In this document: positions 1 to 10,229 of the stretch, one piece after another | Layout of the letters: the number at the start of each line of letters is the position of its first letter | Numbering within the stretch: position 1 is the stretch's first letter | Assembly (NCBI GenBank): GCA_026874595.1 | Contig: CM049313.1 | Location: forward strand, 14,259,508-14,323,507 | Source of the DNA: Sipunculus nudus | Taxonomy: Eukaryota > Annelida > Sipuncula > Golfingiida > Sipunculidae | Direction: 5' to 3' | Length of the DNA: 64,000 nucleotides | Made by a program: the position numbers and the translations under genes | Notes under the pieces: generated by a model | What the model saw: the letters and a program-made list of their open reading frames with translations, nothing else | What the model was told of the DNA's origin: nothing | The model's database searches: none

Positions 1-345
1 TACCATGACATCACGATAATATAGGGAAGCTAACCAAACGATTATTGCAGCTGTCAAATATCCTGATAATCTCGAATAATGGTTATCCTCCAAACCTTAC
101 TGTCGATTCTGGCTTTTCGTTTTCCCCCGGTAATGCCAGGCTTACCCATACCAAAGAACATTATAATAATATATAAAATTACTAATTTGCCAATTTTAGT
201 TATAAAAAATTCCTCTGGTCCACTTCCATTTCACGAGGGCCTATTGAAAGGGCACATTGTTTAAATGTTAATGATATGCCAAGGCAAAGGGGCGGATGAA
301 TGGTATCAATTGAATCGACATCAAAACATCAATATAATTAATACC
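1..345. other. Non-coding left flank
   Basis: AT-rich DNA with no recognisable gene or repeat boundary. The short reading frames here have no coding character. It ends where similarity to the Helitron-like repeat copy at 8761 begins. Confidence 0.5.
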
Positions 346-672
346 GAGTTGGGTTTTTTCTAGACCACGGTTTACCTGCTTCCGTTCTAATTTGACTCTC
401 CAAATTCGGCAGATGTATCGATGGTGTGCTCTTCTAGGACAAGTTTGTTTTATTTTGCCGTAATATGCCCTACAAAGCCGAATAATTAATAATTTTAATA
501 TTTCCCCATTAGGTGCCCCTATTTCTTTTTGTGCTGCAAGGTCCTCCACGCCTGTGACGCTTTTTCAGGAGGCGCTTCGGGGATTTTCACTGGCCTTTTA
601 AGACCGTGGCCAGCGCGCATGTCCTGCTTAAAAGGCATTTCCGTGCAATACGCGGTCACTCGGGTCCACTAT
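346..672 (+). mobile_element. Helitron-like repeat copy A, left part
   Basis: This stretch aligns nearly base for base with 8761-9086. Shared landmarks are a run ending in TTTTTTCTAGACC, a GCTTTTTCAGGAGGCG motif and an AATACGCGGTCAC motif. It breaks off at the left end of the DIRS element and resumes at 5162. Assignment to a Helitron-like family rests on the 3' ends of the related copies at 7553 and 10229. No terminal TC was found at the left edge, so the true 5' end is unknown. Confidence 0.6.
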
Positions 673-786
673 AATTGAAAATTAAACGAGCCTTACCTGT
701 AAGGTGAAGTTTAATTGAAGTTCTGCCGATCTTCTGTCAGGAACGAAGGAGTCACATGAGATGATGAAGTCCAGCTGCTGGTCAGT
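673..786. repeat. DIRS left terminal repeat
   Basis: The outer part (673-760) is complementary to 849-934. The inner part (748-786, with GATGATGAAGTCCAGCTG) is complementary to 5097-5132 at the right end. This is the 3' end relative to the coding strand. Confidence 0.8.
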
Positions 787-848
787 CTTTAACGCATAAA
801 TGGCCTCAAGAAGTTAATCGGGTGGGTATCTCAGTAAAAAGGGCTGGG

Positions 849-973
849 CATGAGACTCCTTCGTTCCTGACAGAAGATCGGCAGAACTTCAATTAAACTT
901 CACCTTACAGGTAAGGCTCCTTTAATTTTCAATTCTACCTCACATCTGTCAGTCACTCCAGAGTCACATGAGA
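849..973. repeat. DIRS internal complementary region
   Basis: 849-934 is the reverse complement of the left terminus. 932-973 is the reverse complement of the right terminus (5120-5161). The two halves meet at ATT (932-934). In DIRS1 such a region is thought to template completion of the ends and formation of a circular intermediate; here it records the circle-junction sequence. Confidence 0.8.
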
Positions 974-1131
974 CTTTAAAGCCTTGAGGCCATGAATAGA
1001 AAATGAGTAAATACCCACAGAAAAAAACAATACTCCAAATCAACTTAAAGCAAAAAATTATTATAATTCCCAAACTATAATCATGAAGTAAAAATTATAT
1101 ATAATCGACTATACTAAGTTTATATGCAAAA

Positions 1132-2330
1132 TTAGCCATCTAAAATATGAGTATCAAAGGGTGATGCTGAGTCCACCAAAGGTTTGTTATAAAACTTTGC
1201 AAAAGTACCAGCATTGGTCCATCCAACATTTTTGAGGATCATATCAACATCACAACCACTACGCTGTGCTGCTGATGTAGCAGCAGCTCTAGTACTGTGT
1301 GCACTAAAACAGGTGATGTCATCTCCAGCTCTCTGCATAACTGTTTTAATCCATCTGCTGATGGTGTCTTTGCAAACTGGCCTATGAGGTTTCTGATAGC
1401 TAATTAGCAATTACTCTAGTGAGGGGTCTCAAAGTAATCTAGTATTATCTAAATAAAGCTTAAGGTGTCTGACTATACATAGGTCCTTATTACTATAATG
1501 ATGCAAATTAATATTGGATAAATGATATCAAGGTCTTGACTGTTTCATCAGCTCATCTATGTACAAAATGCATCCTTCATTTGTATAATTTAATCTCCGA
1601 GGGGAGTGTTTAAGAGATTTGATAGTTTGTAATCTTTGCCCTGTCAAAAGAGCCAATAGCATGTTTAATGTTAGAGTCAAATTAGGTAGAGAAATCTCTT
1701 CTAAAGAAAATGTCTCCAGATAATTAAGCACCACTTTCACATCCAAGGTGTTTACATAGCGAGGCAATGAGGGACGCTGGTTGTAGATTCCTTTGAGGGG
1801 CCGCGTCACATATGGATGGCCCCATAGGGTCCTCCCATCACTGAGACTAATCACAGAAGATAACGCACTGCGGGCAGTGTTAACAGCACTGTATCCTGAC
1901 CCTGCAGTATAAAGTTCAGCTAAGAAATCCAAAACATACTTTATATGTGGCGAAAAGGGATTAACATCCCTTGAAGCACAGTACATTTTCCCATCTTTTA
2001 AGATATGTGTCATACTGCTTTTGGGTTGAGGGTCTCCAACTTGATTGGATGAGTTCATTAACTTTGTTTGAAAATTCTTTCTGTCTGAGACATTCCCGGA
2101 CAAGCTGCATGCTAAAAGTGCTAGTTTTTTGTGCAGAGGATGTACTTTCTCTGGCCAATGAGGTAACACAAGCAGTTCCTTCCTTGCTGGTAACAGAATC
2201 GGGTAATCTGTTAGGAGTCTCATGACTGATGGGTACCATGACTGGGTTGGCCAATTTGGAATAATTAGCAGGCCCTGTGCTTTGTCGGACTCTATCTTCT
2301 GAACCACTTGATGTATTAAACTGAAACATG
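1132..2330 (-). pseudogene. DIRS tyrosine recombinase, nonsense-mutated
   Basis: The N-terminal SAM-like DNA-binding part lies around 1800-2090. The catalytic domain has the first Arg in LLTGQRLQT (about 1625-1650), the H-x-x-R box HSTRAAATS (about 1275-1300) and the nucleophile Tyr in TFAKFYNK (about 1180-1200), so all four catalytic positions are present. The frame is the same as that of RNase H upstream and shows no frameshift, but has stops at 1528-1530, 1429-1431 and 1411-1413. DIRS recombinases integrate a circular DNA copy without an integrase, which fits the AAT junctions seen here. Confidence 0.85.
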
Positions 2331-3072
2331 GAAACGCATAGAAAAGTAAATCAGTCCATGAGTGACTGAAAGCATCTGTAAATAGTGAACCAGGCTGGGG
2401 TGTCCATGAGACAAAGGTGTCCAGTTGTTTATTAAGCCTAGAGGCAAACAAGTCAACAGTTGGTTTCACATAGCACTGGGGCAGTAATTTTGAAAAAATT
2501 AATGGATTCAGAATCCACTCAGTATCTGTTTTAAACTCTCTGCTCTGTCTATCAGCAGTCACATTGGTCACTCCTGGCAAGTGACAGGCTGCAAGCCAGA
2601 TACCCCGCTGTAGTGCCCACTCCCAGATAGATCTAGCTATCTCATTACACTCAAGAGAATGACTACCCCCCATTTCTCTAACATATGCCACAGCTGTAGT
2701 ATTGTCCATCATGACTCTGATGTGGGCATTTGTCACATGTGAACATGTCGCCTTCAGCGACAAGAAACAGGCCAAGAGTTCAAGTTTGTTAATGTGGCCA
2801 GACTCTGAGACGCTAAAAGGACCTCCTGTTGAGATGTTGAATTCCTTATGGTGACAGCCCCACCCTTTACTACTAGCATCTGTTTCTTAAGTGTAGTCTG
2901 GATGCTTAAGCTGAACATGGGTCGACTGATCGATATTAGCTGACCACCACTCTAAATATTTAATAGATTTCCCAGAAAGCTGCATATGTTTGTCAAAATC
3001 CCCTTTTGCATCTTTAAGAGCAGCAATTTTTTCATTCTCTATTTGTCTATAAAAAAGTGGCCCATGAGGCAC
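2331..3072 (-). pseudogene. DIRS RT connection and RNase H, one nonsense codon
   Basis: One frame runs from 3072 to the recombinase. It starts with RT thumb/connection sequence (PHGPLFYRQ), then has the RNase H start DASSKGWG at about 2860-2880, the second acidic motif MDNTTAVAYV at about 2685-2710 and the LPGVTNVTADRQSR motif at about 2540-2580. A TAA at 2887-2889 sits between the connection and the first RNase H Asp, and the frame continues on both sides. The domain is fused in frame to the tyrosine recombinase downstream, with no visible methyltransferase domain between. Confidence 0.8.
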
Positions 3073-3925
3073 TGCCGGAAAACAGGATACTAACAGCCCA
3101 ATAACTTTTGCAACTTCTCTAATAGTAGGAAAAGAAGCCCTTCCTAATCTGTGACAGGCTTCAGATATTCTTTTTGATTTTTGTTTTTTAGAGACACTGA
3201 CATATTAACAGAACTGAGTACAAATCCCAAAAAAGTAATACGTTGAGTAGGTAGAAAAACTGACTTCTCAGGATGGACAATGAATCCAAGTCTGTCAAAC
3301 AGCGTAACAGTAGCCTTAATGTTTTCTGTGCATTCCTGATAATCACGGCCTTGAAGATAGCTATCATCAATGTAGCCCACTGATAGATAACCTTGTTTAC
3401 GTAGTTCAGAGTAAACCACTTTGCACAGTTTTGTAAATATCAGTGGTGCACAAGTTAGACCTTGAGGCATAGCTACAAACTTATAGTTTCCCCTTCCAGA
3501 AAATTTTAGGTATTTCTGATGTTCCTCTGCAATCTTTACAAAATAATATGCGTCTTTCAAATCAATAGATGCATGTAACAACCTTGCCTCATCATGCGAA
3601 TAGCATGTGATACAGAATCCATTTTAAAATGGCGATATTTCACAAATTTGTTGAGGCGGCTTAAATTCAAAATCATACTGTATGAGATGCCATCACTCTT
3701 TTTCCGTAGGAAAACATTGGATAATAATTCTCCTTTTTCATGGGCACATATAGTTATGACTTTTTTCTCTAATAATTTATGAATTTCATTATTCATAGCA
3801 ATTGTTTCATTGCTATTAAATTGTATAGGTTTATGCCAAGACTTTTGAACAGGTTCTGATTCAAAGTCAATTTTATAACCATGCATGATGCTCAGAATTT
3901 CTCTATCTGAAGTAAGGTTTTCCTA
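3073..3925 (-). pseudogene. DIRS reverse transcriptase, broken
   Basis: RT fingers and palm split over three frames. The first frame (3557-3886) holds the N-terminal RT region; a GGR-type motif just upstream is cut off by an in-frame TAG at 3923-3925. A frameshift near 3570-3585 leads into 3144-3581, which has the first catalytic Asp in SIDLKDAYY, the MPQGLTCAP motif and the YIDD box. A second frameshift near 3160-3185, in an A/T-rich run, leads into the frame that carries the RT thumb and RNase H. The catalytic residues survive but no full-length protein can be made. It reads minus strand, downstream of the Gag-like frame. Confidence 0.85.
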
Positions 3926-4069
3926 TTCATTCACAAAATGTGAAAGTCTGCCTCCGATAAAACAGTTTTTTCTGTTTTATATATGCAGGTAATTGTTCAA
4001 AGGAAAAACATTTTTCCTGTATAGAAATAAGCTGGCCTACCTTTTCTGGAGAGATGCTTGTGGGGTTAA

Positions 4070-5038
4070 TTAATGCTTCTCCCCCTCCTTTTTCTTCCAG
4101 TGCTTGCCTTTGGCTCCCTGCCACCCATTTTTTGACTGGTAACTGTCCTTTGCAACATGGGTGGCTTGTTTTACATCTCTCATGTCTTTCTGGAGATCCT
4201 CTCCAAATAAGAGTTGAGAGGGAGCTGTATTCACCCCGCACAATCCTGCATATTCCTGTTTCAGTGCAGGCTTAATGAAGTTTTTACACTTCATGGACAA
4301 AGCCAATGAAGCATTGCCAAGTAATGCTATGGCATCCACTGCCTGTCTGAGTGGCTCTTTTTTCCCCGAGGAGATCAGTGTTTCAGCCAAATTAGCCAGT
4401 ATTCCAGAGGCTTTTATGACAGATCTCTGTTTTTCTGCGAATTTCCCATCTCTAAGCTTCTGATCTCTCCTCATTTTACTCCAAATTTCCTTGTTTACTC
4501 TAGGCACCACCATCGCCTCACAATTTTTTGGCCGTAAATAAAGATCAAATTTTTTGTGGAGCAGGTCAGTAGACAGTGGCAGGGTGAAACGTTTGTTAAT
4601 AACTTTGGCCAACTTATCCTTTATGTCAGGACCAAAAGCTTCCTCTTCAATGAGCTCCTGCTCAATGGTATCAAGAAAATCATCAGTGATACCAGGATTA
4701 TCCATACTGCTATCCAGTAAGTAGGATATATCCTCTTCATCATCCTCAGATTCGTTCTCAGATAATTCTGATGCCTTCCTTTTAGTTGCTGAGGATGATG
4801 GTGGGCCGGCAATCACGGCAGTGGCACCAGGCTGAGCACTGGGCCCTGACCATCCCATATGGGTACATGCCTGACCCAAGGAAGACATCGCTTCACTCAT
4901 TTTTTCCATATTATTGTTCACTGACTTCATAAAGTCCAAAATGTTCATATCACTCTCATCAACTTGAGGTACATTATCCTCACGTGGAAACTTATCACTA
5001 TCCTCCATAACACTTGCACTGTGGGAGATGTGATACAC
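4070..5038 (-). CDS. DIRS ORF1, Gag-like protein
   Basis: An open frame of 322 codons at the 5' end of the DIRS element, the place of the Gag-like ORF. The second Met (residue 11, about 5008) precedes an acidic N-terminus and may be the real start. Residues about 90-125 are very acidic. The C-terminus is Lys-rich and would suit nucleic-acid binding, but no zinc knuckle is visible. No internal stop was found, unlike the rest of the element. A second frame (3927-4241) overlaps its 3' end and runs on toward RT, so the original Gag may have ended there. The call rests on position and composition; Gag proteins of this group are poorly conserved. Confidence 0.6.
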   Translation of the reverse strand: MYHISHSASVMEDSDKFPREDNVPQVDESDMNILDFMKSVNNNMEKMSEAMSSLGQACTHMGWSGPSAQPGATAVIAGPPSSSATKRKASELSENESEDDEEDISYLLDSSMDNPGITDDFLDTIEQELIEEEAFGPDIKDKLAKVINKRFTLPLSTDLLHKKFDLYLRPKNCEAMVVPRVNKEIWSKMRRDQKLRDGKFAEKQRSVIKASGILANLAETLISSGKKEPLRQAVDAIALLGNASLALSMKCKNFIKPALKQEYAGLCGVNTAPSQLLFGEDLQKDMRDVKQATHVAKDSYQSKNGWQGAKGKHWKKKEGEKH

Positions 5039-5096
5039 AAAGATAAGAGAGTTATAGTAGTAACACGTGTTGACTGTAGCGAAGCTAGCTTCACAC

Positions 5097-5161
5097 TGAC
5101 CAGCAGCTGGACTTCATCATCTCATGTGACTCTGGAGTGACTGACAGATGTGAGGTAGAAT
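5097..5161. repeat. DIRS right terminal repeat
   Basis: 5097-5132 is complementary to 748-786. 5120-5161 is complementary to the second half of the internal complementary region. It ends with AAT at 5159-5161, followed by Helitron-like host sequence. This is the 5' end relative to the element's genes. Confidence 0.8.
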
Positions 5162-5605
5162 CCCCATTGATCCCCCATATCCATTGAAACGCCTCAAAAG
5201 AATTTTCTTTCTCAAAAGGAAGTAAAGATTTTTAATCCAAAGACCACATGACTCCGTTTTCAATGCGAGGGCTTTTCAGTTTGGTCAACACTGGGCACTG
5301 AGTCCAGTGATGTGACCACCGTTTGACAATTATTTTATGGGTTACAGGTATGTTGATTTCATACATTCGAAAATGTCTTTCCATGATAACCATGGTTTCA
5401 AAGGTTCGGCCAAATCATGTCTTTTTATGAAGTTTTTTTTAAAAGAAGCTCCACAACTTAATTATAATTCGGGTTGGGGGGGGGGGGGGGTTCACATATG
5501 TTTGTTAAGATTCGTTGTCTGTAGGGGCGGTAAAACATGAAAAAATATCACCAGTACATCTTTAAACTGATAACAAACTATAATCTGTAGTCAGGGCGTA
5601 CAGAC
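5162..5605 (+). mobile_element. Helitron-like repeat copy A, right part
   Basis: Continues copy A after the DIRS insertion and aligns with 9090-9541 (TCCCCATTGATCC start, CAAAAGGAAGTAAAG, a G-run at 5475-5490, then GGCGTACAGAC). After 5605 it departs from copy C, so its 3' end is either lost or rearranged. Confidence 0.6.
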
Positions 5606-6159
5606 CTCCACCAGAATTTAAAGGGCCCAATCACCTTTCTGACCTTTATAAATTAAACCAATCCCTTGGAGCTGTCATAAAAATAGGCCAGAAAAAAAGT
5701 GGATATCACCGAACACAGGCTGCTTATTTTGTTTATGTCAACGTGTTTATAATATGTGGGGGCCCGCGAAAATAATCAAAACAAATTAAACTAGGGAATC
5801 TGGCAGCAAGTCAGATAAGCCAGAGCTTTGCAAATGGTGTTTTGCAACAAGTAACCTTTCTACATCCGCATATATGCAACCTACCATCTTATGATATATA
5901 ATATATAGATACATGTTTATCTGTTTGTCAACATTCCTGTGTTTACAAACATGTTGTGGATAAACAAGTTTACATATCCTTCACGAAGACTTTACAAGAT
6001 CTTTTCACAAGAACTTTTACAAGAACTTTAAATTATCCTTAAATCATTATTATAAACACAGAGGAAGCCAGAAATCACATAAATTCTTTTTCAAAAGGTA
6101 GGTGATCGGGTGCCTTTAATATCAGTCAGGTGTTCACGTGTATGCGTTTTATGTGTGAA
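5606..6159. other. Non-coding spacer with weak dispersed-repeat similarity
   Basis: No coding signal. The stretch around 5700-6000 (ACACAGGCT, GTCAACAT, GATAAACAAG motifs) loosely resembles 37570-37690, suggesting an old dispersed repeat. Confidence 0.35.
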
Positions 6160-7553
6160 CACTGTAATGCTTGAGTACCACGAGTTCACCTTGCGAGCGG
6201 CAGAACAAATAAATACGAATGGGTGGCTTCCACACGGGGACAAAGGAATGCTCCTTTGTCATAATGGTTTATAAGAATTATATGTAGTGGTGATTCTTAT
6301 AACTTCCAAAATGAAATGGGCTTTGATATGTCTTTACCCTTGCCCTCTACAAACGTTCAGCAAAACATTTTTCGCCTGTCACGCTTTTTTCAGGAGGCGA
6401 CCTGTAATCCCCACTGAACCCCATTTCCATTATATCGCCTGTAAAGTAATTTAACTCTGTCAAAAGGAAGTAACTATTTTAAACTCAAGCGTGGAACACA
6501 TGTCCACATAAATTTTTTAATAGGTAGCACTTTTCCGTTGAGTGGACACAAAGAGCTGAGACCTTTTACACGATCACCATTTTATAGGTTTACAGGTATG
6601 ATGATTTTTATACATTCAGAAATATCTTTCCTTGATGACCATGGTTTTAATAGTTCGGCCGATTTATGGGTTGTTTGAAAAAAAAAGTTTTTTTTCAAAA
6701 AGGAAGCCCTGGGTGGAGGAAGGTGGGATTGCACACACTTCCAAGGGTCCACAATCTCTTTGGGACTTTGAAACCCCCGCCTGAATCCACTAAACTGTCG
6801 TTCATTCATACGTGCACGTTTTATGTAAAATATTGTCATGGTTCAGAAACACGGGTTCACCAGGCGAGTGGCAGAACAACTGCATACGAATTGCAAATTC
6901 GGGGACAAAGGAATAACCCCTTATAATTGTGGAATTGTGATTATGGCACTTAAGAAAAAGTATATTAGGGTGATTCTGATTACCTCCAAAATGTAATGGA
7001 TTACGGATGCAGTTTTACTATATCCCTCTACAAATTTTCAGCAAAATCTGTATATTACATTTTGTCACATTTTGCATACAAATAACGCATGTGTCTGTAA
7101 ATATGCCTAAGACTATACCCTCAGCTGACTACGCTGAATAAACATCGTGTTTCACGATATCGCCCGCCTGGGCTTCAAATAATACAAAGCATCTTTCATA
7201 TAATTTCACGGTAGAATGCTTCTTTAGACAATCGTTAAATCTACGATATTTCCCAAACAATGAAGCTGTCGGACCTATGTTGTTTATCGGAAAGAAAACT
7301 TCTCACTTAAAAATTAGTAACTCCCTGTATATGCCTCACGTCTCTTTCCAGAATTTATTTTTCTTTCTATGTTGATATTTGGGGTGTTCCTGGATAATTC
7401 TAGCAGAAGTAATCTTTATATCATATAAGTGAAACACATGACAATAGTTCCTGCAAAAACCTTAGGATTAAAATATGCGTCGTTTAGTTCCTATCAGGTC
7501 AATACAAAAATATGCATCAGACAGAGCCGTGGATTTTCCACGGGAGCAGCTAG
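6160..7553 (+). mobile_element. Helitron-like repeat copy B, with internal duplication
   Basis: 6372-7553 matches copy C with a deletion after the CAGGAGGCG motif. 6160-6365 and 6840-7045 are two copies of one internal block (GAGTTCACC/GGGTTCACC, GGGGACAAAGGAAT, CTCTACAAA..TTCAGCAAAA). The 3' end has the hairpin CCGTGGA-TTT-TCCACGG at 7527-7543, then 10 nt ending in CTAG at 7550-7553. A terminal hairpin with CTRR 10-12 nt later is the classic Helitron 3' end. No Rep/helicase coding remains, so it is non-autonomous. Confidence 0.6.
7527..7553 (+). other. Helitron-like 3' terminal hairpin, copy B
   Basis: Seven-bp stem CCGTGGA/TCCACGG with a TTT loop, then CTAG at 7550-7553. The next base is G, where the canonical Helitron site has T. 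Confidence 0.6.
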
Positions 7554-8760
7554 GTTATATAATTAACTAGCGGATAGACCCGGTATACCGGGCTTATTAC
7601 CGGGGTTGGGGAGATTTATTAACTGAGATGTGAAATGTAGGCTCATTTTTTTATTCTAAAAGTTAACAGAAAATATAGGTTTTCAGTGGGAAACTGTCTC
7701 CATAAGATATGTATAAACATTTTGGCATGACTGCAGAATAACTCGCGCACCTCTCTGAGGCACAACACTTCTGTGAACAGAAAACGTTTCTATATACAGC
7801 TGCTTGTATCTTAATTTTGCCACTTACTTTTAAATTACATGAATCCTTAACATCATACCGTCCGTCCATATAAACTCATTATCTGGTGGAGACAGTGCGT
7901 GAGTGATCCTGCAGTCGCTCCAATATTTTTAACATTTATTTTGTGGTTCTGTCCTCGTGGCAAGAAATTTATACCCCGGTATGTTTACCTTGATGACCTG
8001 GCCAGTGATGTTGTTGACATTGCGAACCGGAATGAGACGTGGGGGCATTCAGGTTTTCGATGATATTTGACTGGATTCTATCGGTGGACGCATAAAGATT
8101 AGGTTGATATGAGGAACACATGAATGATTTATTAAATGTACGTCACAAGGAAGTGTTCCTGAAGAAAGAAACAGAAATGTGCATAACTCCCAAGTAGCAG
8201 AAGCGGACCAAATGGGACTCCATGCAGAGGTTCCGTATCCCATTTTCAGCCGCCGCAATGTTTTTTTTCATCGTATCAGACAAATTTTGAGGCCTGAAAC
8301 CCCAGACACGACTCCACCCCAACCCACCCCACCCCACGCATGTTCCTGAAATTGGGACCTTGAATTAGGTTTTGTCATTAATCCTCCTCGGTTGAACTCT
8401 CCATTTCATAAGCGAGAAACATGTGTTTTTCTCTTTTACTGACCACGCACGTGGGTCAAATCCCTAATTGAAAGCAAGCGTTATTCATATGAACAATGGT
8501 CCTTAGTGTTAGAGGTTAAGTGACCACGATGCACGCATTCCGGGGATTGCCGAAGGCAGTTCGGCTGTGCTTGGTAAAAAAAACGAAAAAATCACTCAAA
8601 ATTATATGTATATTAAAAATTATTTATTTTCATATCGCCTATGTCACTGCGGGGATAATAACCTTTAAAATGATGTATGGCACAATATTGTACACAGCGC
8701 GGTTTTAGAGAACATTGCGCACAAACGTGAACTGAATTCCTTTTATAAGTATTAGATGCG
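7554..8760. other. Non-coding stretch between repeat copies
   Basis: Short reading frames on both strands but none with recognisable coding character. A CCAACCCCACCCC-type C/A-rich tract lies near 8305-8337. Confidence 0.4.
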
Positions 8761-10229
8761 GAGTTGGGTTTTTTCTAGACCACGGTTTACCTTCTTCCGT
8801 TCTGATTTGACTCTCCAAATTCGGCAGACGTATCGGTGGTGTGCTCTTCTAGGACAAGTTTGTTTTATTTTGCAGGATTATGCCCTATTAAGCTGAATAA
8901 TTAATAATTTTAATATTTCCCTATTAGGTGCCCCTATTTCTTTTGTGCTGCAAGGTCCTCCATGCCTGTTACGCTTTTTCAGGAGGCGCCTCGGGGATTT
9001 TCACTGGCTGGTTAAGACCGTGGCCAGAGCGCATGTCCCGCCCAAAAGGCATTTCCGTGCAATACGCGGTCACGCGGGTCCACGTTAATCCCCATTGATC
9101 CCCAATATCCATTGTAACACCTCTAAAGGAATTTTCTCTCTCAAAAGGAAGTAAAGGTTTTTCATCCAAAGACCACATGAATCCCCTTTCAATTCGAGGG
9201 CTTTTCAGTTTGGTGAACACTTGGCACGTGAGTCAAGTGATGTGTCCACAAAATGTTTGACAAATGTTTTATGGGTTACAGGTATGTCGATTTTTATACA
9301 TTCAAAAAAAAATTTCCCATGATAACAATGGCTTCAAAAGTTCGGCCAAATCATGTGTTTTTTAGATTTTTTTTTCCCCCAAAAGAAGCCCCACAACTGA
9401 ATTATCATTCGGGTTGGGTTGGGGGGGGTCACATTTATTCGTGAAGATCCGTTGTCTGCAGGGACGGGGAAACATGAAAAAGTATCACCAGTTCATCTTA
9501 AATTGATATCAAACTAGAATATGTAGTCGAGGCGTACAGACTAAGGCTGAATTTGTTGCTTTGCTAAATGCTTTCATCTAAATATACCAACCTGCTTTCT
9601 TTTTATCTGGGAGAGTTGTCAATTTTGCATCAGACCTGCTTATTCCATGAAGATTTACAGTAATTAAACCAAAAATTTAATACTGTTGGAATATATTTTT
9701 CTTGGCCTATCCTTTTCACATTGGCATCTATACGTTTCGCGTACAAGAGACCTCAACGACATATACCTGATGCCTGTGTATACAAATAAAGCAAGTGTCT
9801 GTTCACATGCCTTAAGACTTTTCCCTCAACTGATTACACTGAAAGAAACGTGTTTTACGATGCCGCCTAAGCTTCAACTAATACAAATCATCTTTCATAT
9901 AATTTCACGGTAGAATGCTTCTTTAAACAATTGTTATATCTACAATATTTCCCAAGCAATGAAGCTGTCGGACCTATGTTGTTTTTCGGGGAAAAAATTT
10001 TGGTGTGATTTCTGGAATAGAATAATTTTTCTTTCTTTATTTGATATTTTGGGGGAGGGTGTTCCTGGAGAATTCTAGCAGAAGTAATCTTTATATCATA
10101 TATGTGAAACACATGACAAAAATTCCTGCAAAAGCCTTAGGATTAAAATATGCGTCATTTAATTCATATCAGCTCATTACAAAAAGAAGGCATCAGATAG
10201 AGCCGTGGATTTTCCACGGGAGAGGCTAG
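8761..10229 (+). mobile_element. Helitron-like repeat copy C, longest copy
   Basis: Covers the whole span seen in copies A and B. It has the left block shared with 346-672, the empty DIRS target at 9087-9089, the G-run near 9421 and the right block shared with 7050-7553. The end is the hairpin CCGTGGA-TTT-TCCACGG at 10203-10219, then CTAG at 10226-10229 followed by T, as expected for insertion between A and T. No protein remnant was recognised. Confidence 0.65.
10203..10229 (+). other. Helitron-like 3' terminal hairpin, copy C
   Basis: Same hairpin as at 7527-7543, with the same 10-nt distance to the end of CTAG. The next base is T. Confidence 0.65.

Larger units (their letters stand above)
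673..5161 (-). mobile_element. DIRS-type tyrosine-recombinase retrotransposon, decayed
   Basis: An element of about 4.5 kb whose coding order on the minus strand is Gag-like, reverse transcriptase, RNase H, tyrosine recombinase: the order of DIRS1-like elements. Its ends are inverted: 748-786 matches the complement of 5097-5132. An internal stretch at 849-973 is the complement of the left end joined to the complement of the right end, the internal complementary region that defines DIRS elements. The triplet AAT flanks both ends (673-675, 5159-5161), and ATT sits at the internal junction (932-934). No integrase, protease or LTR is seen. Frameshifts and stops make it non-autonomous now. It lies inside a Helitron-like repeat, so it is younger than that repeat. 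Confidence 0.9.

Noticed and set aside
673-5161. An active DIRS element
   Set aside because: Five in-frame stops and two frameshifts break RT, RNase H and recombinase.
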